Below, piece by piece: positions 29,729 through 37,006 of a stretch of DNA of 64,000 bases. How positions within the stretch are numbered: position 1 is the stretch's first letter; every line of letters begins with the position of its first letter. The DNA comes from CAWBJP01 sp963789165 (GTDB taxonomy: Bacteria > Actinomycetota > Acidimicrobiia > IMCC26256 > BP-133). Position numbers and translations under genes: made by a program. The DNA lies in assembly GCA_963789165.1 (NCBI GenBank), contig CAWBJP010000007.1:310001-374000 (forward strand). The letters run 5' to 3'. A model generated the notes under the pieces. It was not told where the DNA came from. It saw nothing but the letters and a program-made list of their open reading frames with translations, and did no database searches.

Positions 29729-30448
29729 CTACCGCGAGCTCAACAGGTCGGAGACGTCGGCGTCGCTCACCTGACGACTGATCGCTACGGCGAAGCGCTC
29801 GTCGACGCCCTCCCGGCGTTCCACCCGGTTGAGCAGCGGGGCGTCGTCGGCGGTGGCGAAGCAGAATTCGGCCCGGTCGCCATAGGGCGGTGAAGGGACG
29901 TTCACGATCCGGCGCATCGTGAAGCAACGGGCCGTCTCCCCCACGATCTCCCGGTCCCCGCCGCCCTCCACGGCGTACCACTTGGCCGGCGGTTGGAGCA
30001 CGTCCCGCAGCTCCGAGACGTCGCTGGCCAGCTCCTCATCGAAAGGGGTGACGGGCCCCTGGGGGGCGCACAGGAACTCCTCGTCGACGTCGTCGCACAC
30101 CACGGTGCGCCCCCCCACCCGGCCGTCGATCCCTCCCAGCCCGATCCGGAGGTTGTCGGGGGGCCGGTTCAGCTCTGTGACGGAAAGATCGAGATTCGAG
30201 CCGTTGCGCAGCCGGCGGGTGAAGTCGTACCGGATCAGCCAGGTGGCCCGCCGCGACCGATCGTAGGTCTCCAGGAACTCCTGCCGCAGGACGGGCTCGG
30301 CCACGGCGGGAGCCGTGGTGAGGATGGTGGTGACAACCCGGGGAGGCCGGTTTTCGCCGCCGTCGCCCAGGATGGCGACGGCCACGGTGAGGACCGGGAA
30401 CGGCAGGAGCGCCATCAGCACCCGCCGCCGCTGCCGGGATCCGATCAC
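29729..30448 (-). CDS. Membrane-anchored protein of unknown function
   Basis: 239 residues from GTG 30448, which overlaps the upstream stop by 1 bp (TAGTG), so it is coupled to the mycothiol-type gene. N-terminal anchor RRRVLMALLPFPVLTVAVAILG, then an extracytoplasmic region with Cys pairs (TVVCDDVDEEFLCAPQGP; ARCFTMRRI; AEFCFATADDAP). The strand-rich middle, WLIRYDFTRRL...NLDLSVTELNRPPDNLRI, resembles lipid- or ligand-carrying folds of secreted proteins, but I cannot name a family. Confidence 0.65.
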   Translation of the reverse strand: MIGSRQRRRVLMALLPFPVLTVAVAILGDGGENRPPRVVTTILTTAPAVAEPVLRQEFLETYDRSRRATWLIRYDFTRRLRNGSNLDLSVTELNRPPDNLRIGLGGIDGRVGGRTVVCDDVDEEFLCAPQGPVTPFDEELASDVSELRDVLQPPAKWYAVEGGGDREIVGETARCFTMRRIVNVPSPPYGDRAEFCFATADDAPLLNRVERREGVDERFAVAISRQVSDADVSDLLSSR

Positions 30449-31188
30449 TAGAACCGGATGTGTTCCCGCCAGGCGTCGACGAGGGCGGCGTCGCCGAGAA
30501 TCTCGAGACCGTCGGCCGGGCCCCGGTTGTAGAGGAACAGCTCGAGCGGTCCGGCCGGGCCCCGCACGGCGGCGGGGGCCTTGGCGTGCTCCCGGCGCAC
30601 GGACACCGCCTCGGGCGTGATCTCCACCAGCCACTCGCCCGGGGTGTCAGTGGTGTGGAAGTGGAAGGTGCCCTCAACGCCCAGGCCCTCCGCGGAGTAG
30701 CGGCGGCGCATGTCCACGAAGCCCAGGTACTCGTCGATGCCGTCGGCGGCCATCTCCGGGGAATCGACGACGCTGACCCGGCCGGCGGCCGACTCGGCGT
30801 CGGCCCGGTGGATGATGACCTCGTGGGCCATGCGCCGGGGCCAGAAGGAGCTGTCGGCCGGGCCTCCCGCCGCCCAGTTCCAGATGGGAAGGTCGGGGCC
30901 GGCCTGCTCCAGGACGGCCAGCAGCCCGGGCACCCCGGCCTCGAACCACTCGAGCCAGTCGGTGCCCTCCGGCGGGCGGGGAACCTCATCCCGGTTGGGC
31001 ATGGACTCGGCCTTCGTCTCGAAGATCATCGTCACCCAGCGGTGCACCCCCGACAGGTGCTCGACGAGATTGGTGACCGTCCACTCCGGGCAGGTGGGCA
31101 CCCGGGCGTCGTACCCGGCGCTGCGGACCGCCGCCGCGAACTGCTCCGAGTTGGTGGCGACGACCTCCAGGTAATCCTTCTTCTCCAT
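30448..31188 (-). CDS. Maleylpyruvate-isomerase-family, mycothiol-dependent-type enzyme
   Basis: 246 residues. DinB-like four-helix N-terminal domain with the family's metal-binding pattern: CPEWTVTNLVEHLSGVHRWV and, near residue 120, RMAHEVIIHRADAE. The C-terminal MDMPI domain follows (PLELFLYNRGPADGLEILGD). Proteins of this family use mycothiol as cofactor or are related metal enzymes; the reaction here is unknown. Implies a mycothiol-making actinobacterium. The gene ends overlapping the membrane protein downstream. Confidence 0.88.
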   Translation of the reverse strand: MEKKDYLEVVATNSEQFAAAVRSAGYDARVPTCPEWTVTNLVEHLSGVHRWVTMIFETKAESMPNRDEVPRPPEGTDWLEWFEAGVPGLLAVLEQAGPDLPIWNWAAGGPADSSFWPRRMAHEVIIHRADAESAAGRVSVVDSPEMAADGIDEYLGFVDMRRRYSAEGLGVEGTFHFHTTDTPGEWLVEITPEAVSVRREHAKAPAAVRGPAGPLELFLYNRGPADGLEILGDAALVDAWREHIRF

Positions 31189-31479
31189 CGGACGCTCCCC
31201 GTGTCGTGGCGAGAAGGGAGACTACTGCCGCCTCCGACGAGCTCGGGAGACTCGACGCGCTTGTCCCCGAATGCGCCCGGAGAATGACTCGGACGGGCTA
31301 TTCCGCTGGTGGCGGCGCAGGCGTTAGCTGTTGGGCGGCGGACGCGATGAACCGAGGGCCCCTATCTGGTCGCCTGGGCCCCCGGCGAGCGAGTGGCGAA
31401 ACCGACGCATGACCGGCTCAGGGAGACCGCCGGCGCGGCGGGTTGCCGACGCGCCCGGCGACTGATCAGGAGGACGCAG

Positions 31480-31890
31480 ATGAACGACGCCCAGTCGCTG
31501 CAACTGGAGATGCTCGAAGCTTTGCGGGCTCGTGACCTCGCATGGCTTCGCGGGTTGTTGGACCCCGACTATGTCTACATGAGCGCCGACGGGATCGAGC
31601 AGAAGGGACCCGACGCCGGCGTGGCCGTCGCCGAGACCTACCTGCGGGCCTTCCCCGATCTCGAGTTCGAGATCCGCCACCACTACGCGGCTGGCCCCGA
31701 CGTGTCCATCCTGGAGCTCACCGCCCGCGGCACCCATCAGGCGATGCTGGAGGGCATTCCGGCGACGGGCAGGGCTGTCGAGGTGTTCGTGTGCAACATC
31801 ATCGAGGTGCAGGATGGCCGGATCGTGCGGGAGCGCGAGTACTTCGACGGTCTCTCGGTCATGCGCCAGCTCGGCGTCATCGACGACTAG
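31480..31890 (+). CDS. SnoaL-like NTF2-fold protein
   Basis: 136 residues from ATG 31480, after AGGAGG with 6 bp spacing. Layout of SnoaL-like ester-cyclase relatives: a helical start with MLEALRARDLAWLRGLLDPDYVYMSADG, ETYLRAFPDLEFEIRHHYAAGPDVSILELTARGTH, and the last strands GRAVEVFVCNIIEVQDGRIVREREYFDG. Binds a small hydrophobic ligand in a cone-shaped pocket; role unknown. The next gene begins 10 bp later and may be cotranscribed. The 291 bp upstream (31189-31479) show no gene. Confidence 0.82.
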   Translation: MNDAQSLQLEMLEALRARDLAWLRGLLDPDYVYMSADGIEQKGPDAGVAVAETYLRAFPDLEFEIRHHYAAGPDVSILELTARGTHQAMLEGIPATGRAVEVFVCNIIEVQDGRIVREREYFDGLSVMRQLGVIDD

Positions 31891-31900
31891 GGGAGGTGCC

Positions 31901-32260
31901 ATGAACCGCAACAAATTGTTCGCATCGATCGCCATCACCAGCGCCGTCGTCCTCGCGCCGGCCGCCGCGTTCGCCAACGACTGCGCCAACCTGAGTAGGG
32001 GCGCCGGCAACGCCGTCGCGTGGGAGACGAGCCGCGGCCGCTGGTTCTTCATCGAGCCGGACATCGGGGAGATCTGGGTGTTCTCCACGCCAGAGAACTT
32101 CCGGAACGGCACGGCGGACGCTCTTCTCGAAGGCAGCGCGGCCTGCAACGGTTCCCGCCTGCTGGGCCAGACCAAGAAGCTCACGAGCGACAGCCTGCAG
32201 GGAATCTGGAGCGAGGAGTGCTTCAACGCCGCCGCCGGCGACGCCGGCATCGGCGGCTGA
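31901..32260 (+). CDS. Small secreted protein of unknown function
   Basis: 119 residues with a standard Sec signal peptide (MNRNKLFASIAITSAVVLAPAAAFA, cut near residue 25). GGGGAGG lies 5 bp upstream. The mature part has three Cys (NDCANLSRG, SAACNGSRL, SEECFNAAAG) and the aromatic stretch GRWFFIEPDIGEIWVFSTPENF. No family recognised. Follows the SnoaL-like gene closely. Confidence 0.7.
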   Translation: MNRNKLFASIAITSAVVLAPAAAFANDCANLSRGAGNAVAWETSRGRWFFIEPDIGEIWVFSTPENFRNGTADALLEGSAACNGSRLLGQTKKLTSDSLQGIWSEECFNAAAGDAGIGG

Positions 32261-32269
32261 GATCGGGCG

Positions 32270-34174
32270 CTAGCGCTTGGTCAGGCTGTCGAAGCGGGTC
32301 AGGTCCTCGTTGAAGGCCAGCTTCACCTTGCCCGTCGGCCCGTTCCGGTGCTTGGCCACGATGATCTCCGCCGTCCCCTTGTCCGTCGACTCGGGGTTGT
32401 ACGACTCGTCCCGGTAGATGAAGCACACCACGTCCGCATCCTGTTCGATCGAGTTGTGGGCCACGACGCCGTTGGCCACAAAGTTGTGGGTCCCGAGCAC
32501 GGTGGCATCGAACACCGGCTCCTCCCCCAGCGGCTCGATTTCGACAATCGCATCCCAGGCGACATCGGAGGTGGCCAGGTCGAGCGTCGCGACCGGGGCC
32601 CGGTCCGAGGAGATCCGGAACTGTGCTTCCGGAAGGACCGTGACGGTACTTGCCGCAGCACAGTTTCCGCGGCCGACACCTTGAAGCGGCGGGATCGCCT
32701 GAGGGACCGCCAGGCGGTCGCCAATGGCGAGGGATCCGAGCGGCTGCCAGCCCGTCAGGGTCCGGAAGCGGTGGTTGGCGGTCGCTTTCAACTCGCGACC
32801 GGAGGCCAGGCGCAGGCGATAGACCGGCTTGGTGCCGCTGGGGAAGGCGTGGGTGAGGGTGGCGGGGACGAGGCGCCAGCGCTCGTCGAGGCTCCAGACG
32901 GGGACGTCCCGGGCTCCGGTGGCCACCAGGTTGCCGAGGGTCACCTCGGCGCCGGTGTCAGCCCGGAGGAGGCGGGTGTCGGCAGTCAGGCAGCCCGACT
33001 CCCTCAGGTCGGCGAGCATGGGGCGCTTGTCCTGGCGGTACTCCAGGGAGCGGTTGAGCTGGGAGAGAGCGACGACGGGGGTCTCCAGGTCGCGGGCCAG
33101 GATCTTGAGGCCCCGGGACAGCTCGGACACCTCCACCTGGCGGTTCTCGGCCCTGCGGGAGGAGCTCATCAGCTGCAGGTAGTCGACCACCACCAGGCCC
33201 AGGTCGCCGTGGAGGGCCTTGAGGCGCCGGGTCCGGGCCCGCATGTCCATGACGGTCAGGTGGGGGTTGTCGTCGATGTAGAGGGGCGCCTCGGCCAGGC
33301 GGCCCACGGCGTGGCTCACCTTGGTCCAGTCGCTCTCCTTGATCTTCCCCGTGCGCAGCAGCCGGGCGTTCACCCCGGCCTCGGAGCCGAGGATCCGCTG
33401 GGTCAGCTCCAGGTAGCCCATCTCCATGGAGAAGAACAGGACCGGCCGGCGGGTCTCCAGGGCCACGTGGGAGGACAGCCCGAGGGCGAAGCTGGTCTTG
33501 CCCTGCCCGGGGCGGGCCGCCACCACGATCAGCGCCGACGCCTGGAGCCCGAGGAGCATGTCGTCGAGGTCGTAGAAGCCGGTCGGGACCCCCGTGATCT
33601 CGGTGCCGTCGCTCTCGAAGAGCCGCTCGAGCTGGTCGAGGCTCTCCTGGATGGCTTCGTAGAGCGGGGTCAGCGTGGTCGAGATCCGCCGCTGGGCCAC
33701 ATCGAACACGAGCGTCTCGGCCCGGTCGAGGGTGACGGTCACGTCGTCGGGCATCTCGTAGCCCATCTCGGAGATCTCGCCCGCCACTCCGATGAGGCGC
33801 CGCAGCAGAGCGTGCTCCTCGACGATGCGGGCGTAGTGGGCGGCGTTGGCCGCCGACGGCGTCCCCGCCTGGATGCGCAGGATGGCGCCCTTGCCGCCGA
33901 CGACCTCGAGCATGTCGGCCCGGCGCAGCTCCTCGGCCACGGTGACAGGGTCGACGGGCTGGCCCGCGGTGTAGAGCGACTGGATGGCTTCGAAGAGGTG
34001 GCCGTGGGTCGGCTTGTAGAAGTCCTCGGACCGCACCGGCGCCTCGAGGGCGGCGGCGATGGCGTCCTTGGACAGCATCATGGCGCCGAGCAACGACTCC
34101 TCGGCCTCCAGGTTGTGGGGCGGCACACGGCCACCCCCGCTGCGCTGGCGCACCTCATTGATGGACTGCACCAA
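32270..34174 (-). CDS. dnaB: Replicative DNA helicase DnaB containing a mini-intein
   Basis: 634 residues as translated; 454 after intein removal. The N-terminal helical domain (PPHNLEAEESLLGAMMLS) is followed by the RecA-type helicase: Walker A ARPGQGKTSFAL, VLFFSMEMG, Walker B GLVVVDYLQLM, VVALSQLNRSLE and DKRPMLADLRESG. The intein splits RESG from SIEQDADVV. The end (SIEQDAD to DSLTKR) is typical DnaB. Start at TTG 34174 or GTG 34171; GGGAGG upstream fits either. It unwinds DNA at the fork and loads primase. Near rplI-ssb-rpsF, as in mycobacteria. Confidence 0.96.
   Translation of the reverse strand: MVQSINEVRQRSGGGRVPPHNLEAEESLLGAMMLSKDAIAAALEAPVRSEDFYKPTHGHLFEAIQSLYTAGQPVDPVTVAEELRRADMLEVVGGKGAILRIQAGTPSAANAAHYARIVEEHALLRRLIGVAGEISEMGYEMPDDVTVTLDRAETLVFDVAQRRISTTLTPLYEAIQESLDQLERLFESDGTEITGVPTGFYDLDDMLLGLQASALIVVAARPGQGKTSFALGLSSHVALETRRPVLFFSMEMGYLELTQRILGSEAGVNARLLRTGKIKESDWTKVSHAVGRLAEAPLYIDDNPHLTVMDMRARTRRLKALHGDLGLVVVDYLQLMSSSRRAENRQVEVSELSRGLKILARDLETPVVALSQLNRSLEYRQDKRPMLADLRESGCLTADTRLLRADTGAEVTLGNLVATGARDVPVWSLDERWRLVPATLTHAFPSGTKPVYRLRLASGRELKATANHRFRTLTGWQPLGSLAIGDRLAVPQAIPPLQGVGRGNCAAASTVTVLPEAQFRISSDRAPVATLDLATSDVAWDAIVEIEPLGEEPVFDATVLGTHNFVANGVVAHNSIEQDADVVCFIYRDESYNPESTDKGTAEIIVAKHRNGPTGKVKLAFNEDLTRFDSLTKR
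32453..32992 (-). mobile_element. DnaB mini-intein (180 residues, no homing endonuclease)
   Basis: Residues 395-574 of the precursor. Splicing block A CLTADTRLL with Cys1, block B ELKATANHRFRT with the TxxH motif, block F EPVFDATVLGTHNFVANG, block G VVAHN, then Ser+1. The site (RESG/SIEQ) is that of the Synechocystis DnaB intein, not the P-loop site. A 35-residue linker stands where an endonuclease would be. All residues needed for protein splicing are present. Confidence 0.95.
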
Positions 34175-34196
34175 CCCACCCGCCTCCCTCGTTCAG

Positions 34197-34218
34197 CCCG
34201 GGGTTCGGGGTGTCCCCG
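34197..34218. repeat. Intergenic copy of the GC-rich repeat
   Basis: GGGGTTCGGGGTGTCCCCG, the reverse orientation of the panC/panB units, just upstream of the dnaB start. The only clear copy outside a coding sequence apart from the one at 59111-59162. Confidence 0.7.
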
Positions 34219-34276
34219 CAAGCACAGCCGGGTCATGGTCGCGTCCATCCCCTGTGGGGAGGAAGAGGGATAAGCC

Positions 34277-34303
34277 TGTGGATTACCGGGGCACTTATCC
34301 CCA
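34277..34303. promoter_or_regulatory. Pair of near-consensus DnaA boxes, inverted
   Basis: TGTGGATTA (34277-34285) and TTATCCCCA (34295-34303) each match the DnaA box TGTGGATAA/TTATCCACA at 8 of 9 bases. They lie about 100 bp upstream of dnaB. They could regulate dnaB or be relics of an origin; two sites alone do not make an origin. Confidence 0.4.
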
Positions 34304-34313
34304 ACCCGCGACA

Positions 34314-34327
34314 CAAACGTATGTTCG
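34314..34327. promoter_or_regulatory. Possible LexA/SOS box upstream of dnaB
   Basis: CAAACGTATGTTCG matches the Gram-positive/actinobacterial SOS box CGAAC-N4-GTTCG at 9 of 10 fixed bases. It lies about 140 bp upstream of the dnaB start. Only one candidate; context gives modest support. Confidence 0.35.
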
Positions 34328-34370
34328 CATCATGCGGCGCGCCACGCCATCCCGTCAAGACCCAATGGTC

Positions 34371-34817
34371 TTACTGGGCGACGACCTCGACGGTGATGGC
34401 CACGGGGACGTCGGGATGGAGGCGGACCGGCACCTCGTGGACCCCGAGCGTCTTGATCGGTTCGTCCAGGTGCAGTTTGCGGCGGTCGATCTGAATGCCG
34501 GTCTGGGCCTCGAGCGCCTCGGCCACATCGGTGGTGGTGACCGATCCGAAGAGACGGCCCCCCTCGCCGGCCCGGGCGATGATCTCGATCCGCCGGGCCT
34601 CGAGGAGGCGGGCCGTCGCTTCGGCGCCCTCCCGCTCCTTCGTGTCGCGCACCCGCCGGGACCGCTGCATGTCCTCGGACTGGCGGGCGGACCCCTTGGA
34701 GGCGGTGATGGCCAGACCCTTGGGGACGAGGTAGTTCCGGGCGTACCCGTCAGCCACCTCGACCAGGTCGCCTTTACGACCCAGGTTGGCCACGTCGGAA
34801 CGGAGGACGATCTTCAC
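34371..34817 (-). CDS. rplI: 50S ribosomal protein L9
   Basis: 148 residues from GTG 34817, with AGGAGA upstream. L9 signature: GRKGDLVEVADGYARNYLVPKGLA, then the long connecting helix (SEDMQRSRRVRDTKEREGAEA) and the C-terminal domain (RLFGSVTTTDVAEALEAQTGIQIDRR). Structural protein of the large ribosomal subunit near L1. It follows ssb directly; the rpsR gene usual between them is missing. Confidence 0.97.
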   Translation of the reverse strand: MKIVLRSDVANLGRKGDLVEVADGYARNYLVPKGLAITASKGSARQSEDMQRSRRVRDTKEREGAEATARLLEARRIEIIARAGEGGRLFGSVTTTDVAEALEAQTGIQIDRRKLHLDEPIKTLGVHEVPVRLHPDVPVAITVEVVAQ

Positions 34818-34826
34818 GGCATTCTC

Positions 34827-35309
34827 CTAGAACGGCTCGTCGCCGAAGTCGTCGTAGGCCGCCGGTGCCGGCTCGTTCTGGGCGGGACGGCCGTAGCCGC
34901 CCCCTCCTCCGTCGCCGGAACCGCCGCCCTCGCCCGTACGCCGCTGGGTCTTCTCCACCTGGGCGGTGGCCCAGCGCAGGCTGGGTCCGACCTCGTCGGC
35001 GATGATCTCGACGACACTGCGCTTGACGGTGTTGTCGCCTTCTTTGGTCTCGTAGCTGCGCTGCTCCAGGCGGCCGGTGACGATGACCCGGGCGCCCTTC
35101 TTCAGAGACGACGCCGCGTTCTCCGCCATGTCCTGCCAGCAGACGACGTCGAAGAAGCTGGTCTTCTCCTGCCACTCCCCGCTCGAGCGATCCTGCCAGC
35201 GCCGGTTGACGGCCACGCCGAGGCGGGCCTGCGCCTGTCCGTTCGGGGTGAAACGGAGTTCCGGATCCCTGGTGACGTTCCCCACGATGGTGATGCTGTT
35301 GCCTGACAT
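34827..35309 (-). CDS. ssb: Single-stranded DNA-binding protein
   Basis: 160 residues from ATG 35309 (GAGG 5 bp upstream); the frame upstream is not SSB. OB-fold: NSITIVGNVTRDPELRFTPNGQAQARLGVAVNRRW, then SFFDVVCWQDMAENAASSLKKGARVIVTGRLEQRSYE. A Gly-rich tail ends in the acidic tip DDFGDEPF that recruits partner proteins. Lies between rpsF and rplI as in most bacteria. Confidence 0.97.
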   Translation of the reverse strand: MSGNSITIVGNVTRDPELRFTPNGQAQARLGVAVNRRWQDRSSGEWQEKTSFFDVVCWQDMAENAASSLKKGARVIVTGRLEQRSYETKEGDNTVKRSVVEIIADEVGPSLRWATAQVEKTQRRTGEGGGSGDGGGGGYGRPAQNEPAPAAYDDFGDEPF

Positions 35310-35328
35310 GTCCTCGCTTTTCTCCTTG

Positions 35329-35664
35329 TCAGACGTCCGCCGCCGGGGCCGCCGCCGCCGACTTCGCCTTGATGGCGGCGTCGGGGATGCGGACCACCTT
35401 GTGGCGGATGACCTCGTCGGCAAGGGAGAGCGTCCGGTGCAGTTCCTCCATCACCTCGGGCTCGGCACTCGCTTCGAGGAGCATGTAGTAGCCCTCCCAG
35501 CGGTGATTCACCTCGTAGGCGAAGCGGCGCCTGCCCCAACGGTCGGCGCGACCAGGGGTTCCCCCCCGCGAGCGGATCAGCTCGGTAAAGCGGTCGACCG
35601 CGGCCCGGATCGTCTCCTCTTCCAGGCTCGCATCGAAAATGATCATGACCTCGTACGGCCTCAT
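35329..35664 (-). CDS. rpsF: 30S ribosomal protein S6
   Basis: 111 residues. MRPYEVMIIFDASLEEETIR, the middle DRWGRRRFAYEVNHRWEGYYMLLE and end DEVIRHKVVRI are S6. ATG has AGGAGG 10 bp upstream. An extended Ala-rich C-terminus (KAKSAAAAPAADV) is slightly unusual. First gene of the rpsF-ssb-rplI group. A GC hairpin sits just before its ribosome-binding site. Confidence 0.97.
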   Translation of the reverse strand: MRPYEVMIIFDASLEEETIRAAVDRFTELIRSRGGTPGRADRWGRRRFAYEVNHRWEGYYMLLEASAEPEVMEELHRTLSLADEVIRHKVVRIPDAAIKAKSAAAAPAADV

Positions 35665-35686
35665 CGACCGTTACACCTCCTGTGGT

Positions 35687-35704
35687 CCGCAGGTGGACCT
35701 GCGG
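35687..35704 (-). promoter_or_regulatory. Hairpin in the rpsF leader
   Basis: On the transcript, CCGCAGG pairs with CCTGCGG around TCCA, ending 7 bp before the AGGAGG of rpsF. S6 operons are often controlled by S6:S18 binding to a leader hairpin, so this is a candidate site, but the known consensus loop with CCG is not certain here. The rest of 35705-35892 shows nothing I can identify. Confidence 0.35.
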
Positions 35705-35892
35705 GCTCCCCGGCGAGGGGAGCAGGATCGGCGGGTGGGGAAGCAAACCCGGAGTTCCGGGCCGTTCCCGGGAAGGGACAGCCAGGAGAATCGGGATCAC
35801 CCCCGAGGCGAGGCAGGTTAGCAGTCTCGATGCAGCCCATCGCTTCCGACCATACCGACGGGGTGTGTCAGTAACCCGTGGTCAGGCTCCGC

Positions 35893-36405
35893 TCAGGCGG
35901 GGCAGGTCGGGATGTAGGCGCCTTCCGGCAACTGGCCCTGGTTCACCTCGAGGGCGGTCCGGAACGGGCCCTTGGGCCGGTAGAGGGGGCAGGACCCCTC
36001 GTCCTCGGGGCAGGGCTCCATGTCGAGCGCGTCGACCCGCTGACCGGTGTCGTCGTAGAAGCCGATGGTGAGCGGGAACCTCACGCCCGACATGGTGAAG
36101 GCCCGGTCGCCGGACGAGGAGGAGTAGGGGAAGAGCATCCCGTCGAACTCACCGAGGCTGTCGCGGCCCCGCAGCCCCTGACCCATCTTCTGGGGCGTGT
36201 CCGCCACCTGGACCCGGAGGCACTGGACGCCGATGGCGATCTCGCGCTCCTCCCAGGTGGGTTCCTCGGAGCCGGACGACGAGGTGTTGCGGTCGAGCAG
36301 GGGCCCGGCAGCGGCCGGCACCACGATGGCGGCCAGGCCGGCGACACCGATGAGCCAGAACCACACCGTTCTGCCGGCGCTGCTCCGTACCCGGTTCATA
36401 CCCAT
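35893..36405 (-). CDS. DUF192 family membrane-anchored protein (copy 1)
   Basis: 170 residues. Anchor RTVWFWLIGVAGLAAIVVPAAA, then a DUF192 domain: VQCLRVQVADTPQKMGQGLRGRDSLGEFDGMLF and FTMSGVRFPLTIGFYDDTG, ending LEVNQGQLPE. Four Cys probably form disulfides (VQCLRV, EPCPEDEGSCPLY, IPTCPA). Function unknown; DUF192 proteins are small beta domains found outside the membrane. A paralogue is directly upstream. Confidence 0.85.
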   Translation of the reverse strand: MGMNRVRSSAGRTVWFWLIGVAGLAAIVVPAAAGPLLDRNTSSSGSEEPTWEEREIAIGVQCLRVQVADTPQKMGQGLRGRDSLGEFDGMLFPYSSSSGDRAFTMSGVRFPLTIGFYDDTGQRVDALDMEPCPEDEGSCPLYRPKGPFRTALEVNQGQLPEGAYIPTCPA

Positions 36406-36433
36406 CCAGGGTACCTCCCGCCCACGGGCGGGC

Positions 36434-37006
36434 TCAGGCGGGGCAGGGGCCGGTCAATGCTCCGCCGGGCAGTTGCCCCACCCCGATCTGGAGGGCGTTC
36501 CTGAACGGCCCCTTGGTGGATCCATAGGTGGGGCAGTCGGTCGAACCCTCGGGACAGGGCTGCATGTCCCGGGCGTCGACCAGGGTACCGGCATCGTCGT
36601 AGAAGGCGACGGTGAGCGGGATTTTCAGGTCCACGGCGGTGAAGGCCCGGTCACCCATGGCTTCGAACTCGAAGAGCATCCCGTTGTAGATCCCCAGGCT
36701 CTCCTTGCCCTTGAGACCCTGTGCCTTCTGCTCGGGCGTGGTCGCCACCTGGACGCGCAAGCACCGGTCACCCACCATGATGCGGCGCTCCTCGAAGGTC
36801 ACTCCGGGCGCGGTGTTCTTCGACCCGGCGGCCTCGTCGGCGAAGCTGGGATCGGAGGGCCGGTTCGCGCCCAGGGCCAGCACGATGAGCACCACCCCCA
36901 GAACCATGAGCCCGACGAACCACGGTTGGAACACCTTGGACAGACCGACGGCCAGATCACGGGGCCGGGCGGCGGGCTCCTCCGCCGGTCCGCCCGGGAC
37001 ACTCAC
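36434..37006 (-). CDS. DUF192 family membrane-anchored protein (copy 2)
   Basis: 190 residues from GTG 37006. Anchor VFQPWFVGLMVLGVVLIVLALG, then DUF192: RCLRVQVATTPEQKAQGLKGKESLGIYNGMLFEF, DLKIPLTVAFYDDAG, QPCPEGSTDCPTYG and the end IGVGQLPGGALTGPCPA. The Cys pattern and end match copy 1, so this is a tandem duplication. Its GTGA overlaps the panB stop. Confidence 0.85.
   Translation of the reverse strand: MSVPGGPAEEPAARPRDLAVGLSKVFQPWFVGLMVLGVVLIVLALGANRPSDPSFADEAAGSKNTAPGVTFEERRIMVGDRCLRVQVATTPEQKAQGLKGKESLGIYNGMLFEFEAMGDRAFTAVDLKIPLTVAFYDDAGTLVDARDMQPCPEGSTDCPTYGSTKGPFRNALQIGVGQLPGGALTGPCPA

Noticed and set aside
32348..34273. 641-codon open frame opposite dnaB
   Set aside because: Antisense to a well-conserved gene, composition typical of a shadow frame.
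34277..34303. Chromosomal replication origin
   Set aside because: Only two imperfect DnaA boxes, no AT-rich unwinding region and no dnaA or dnaN nearby.
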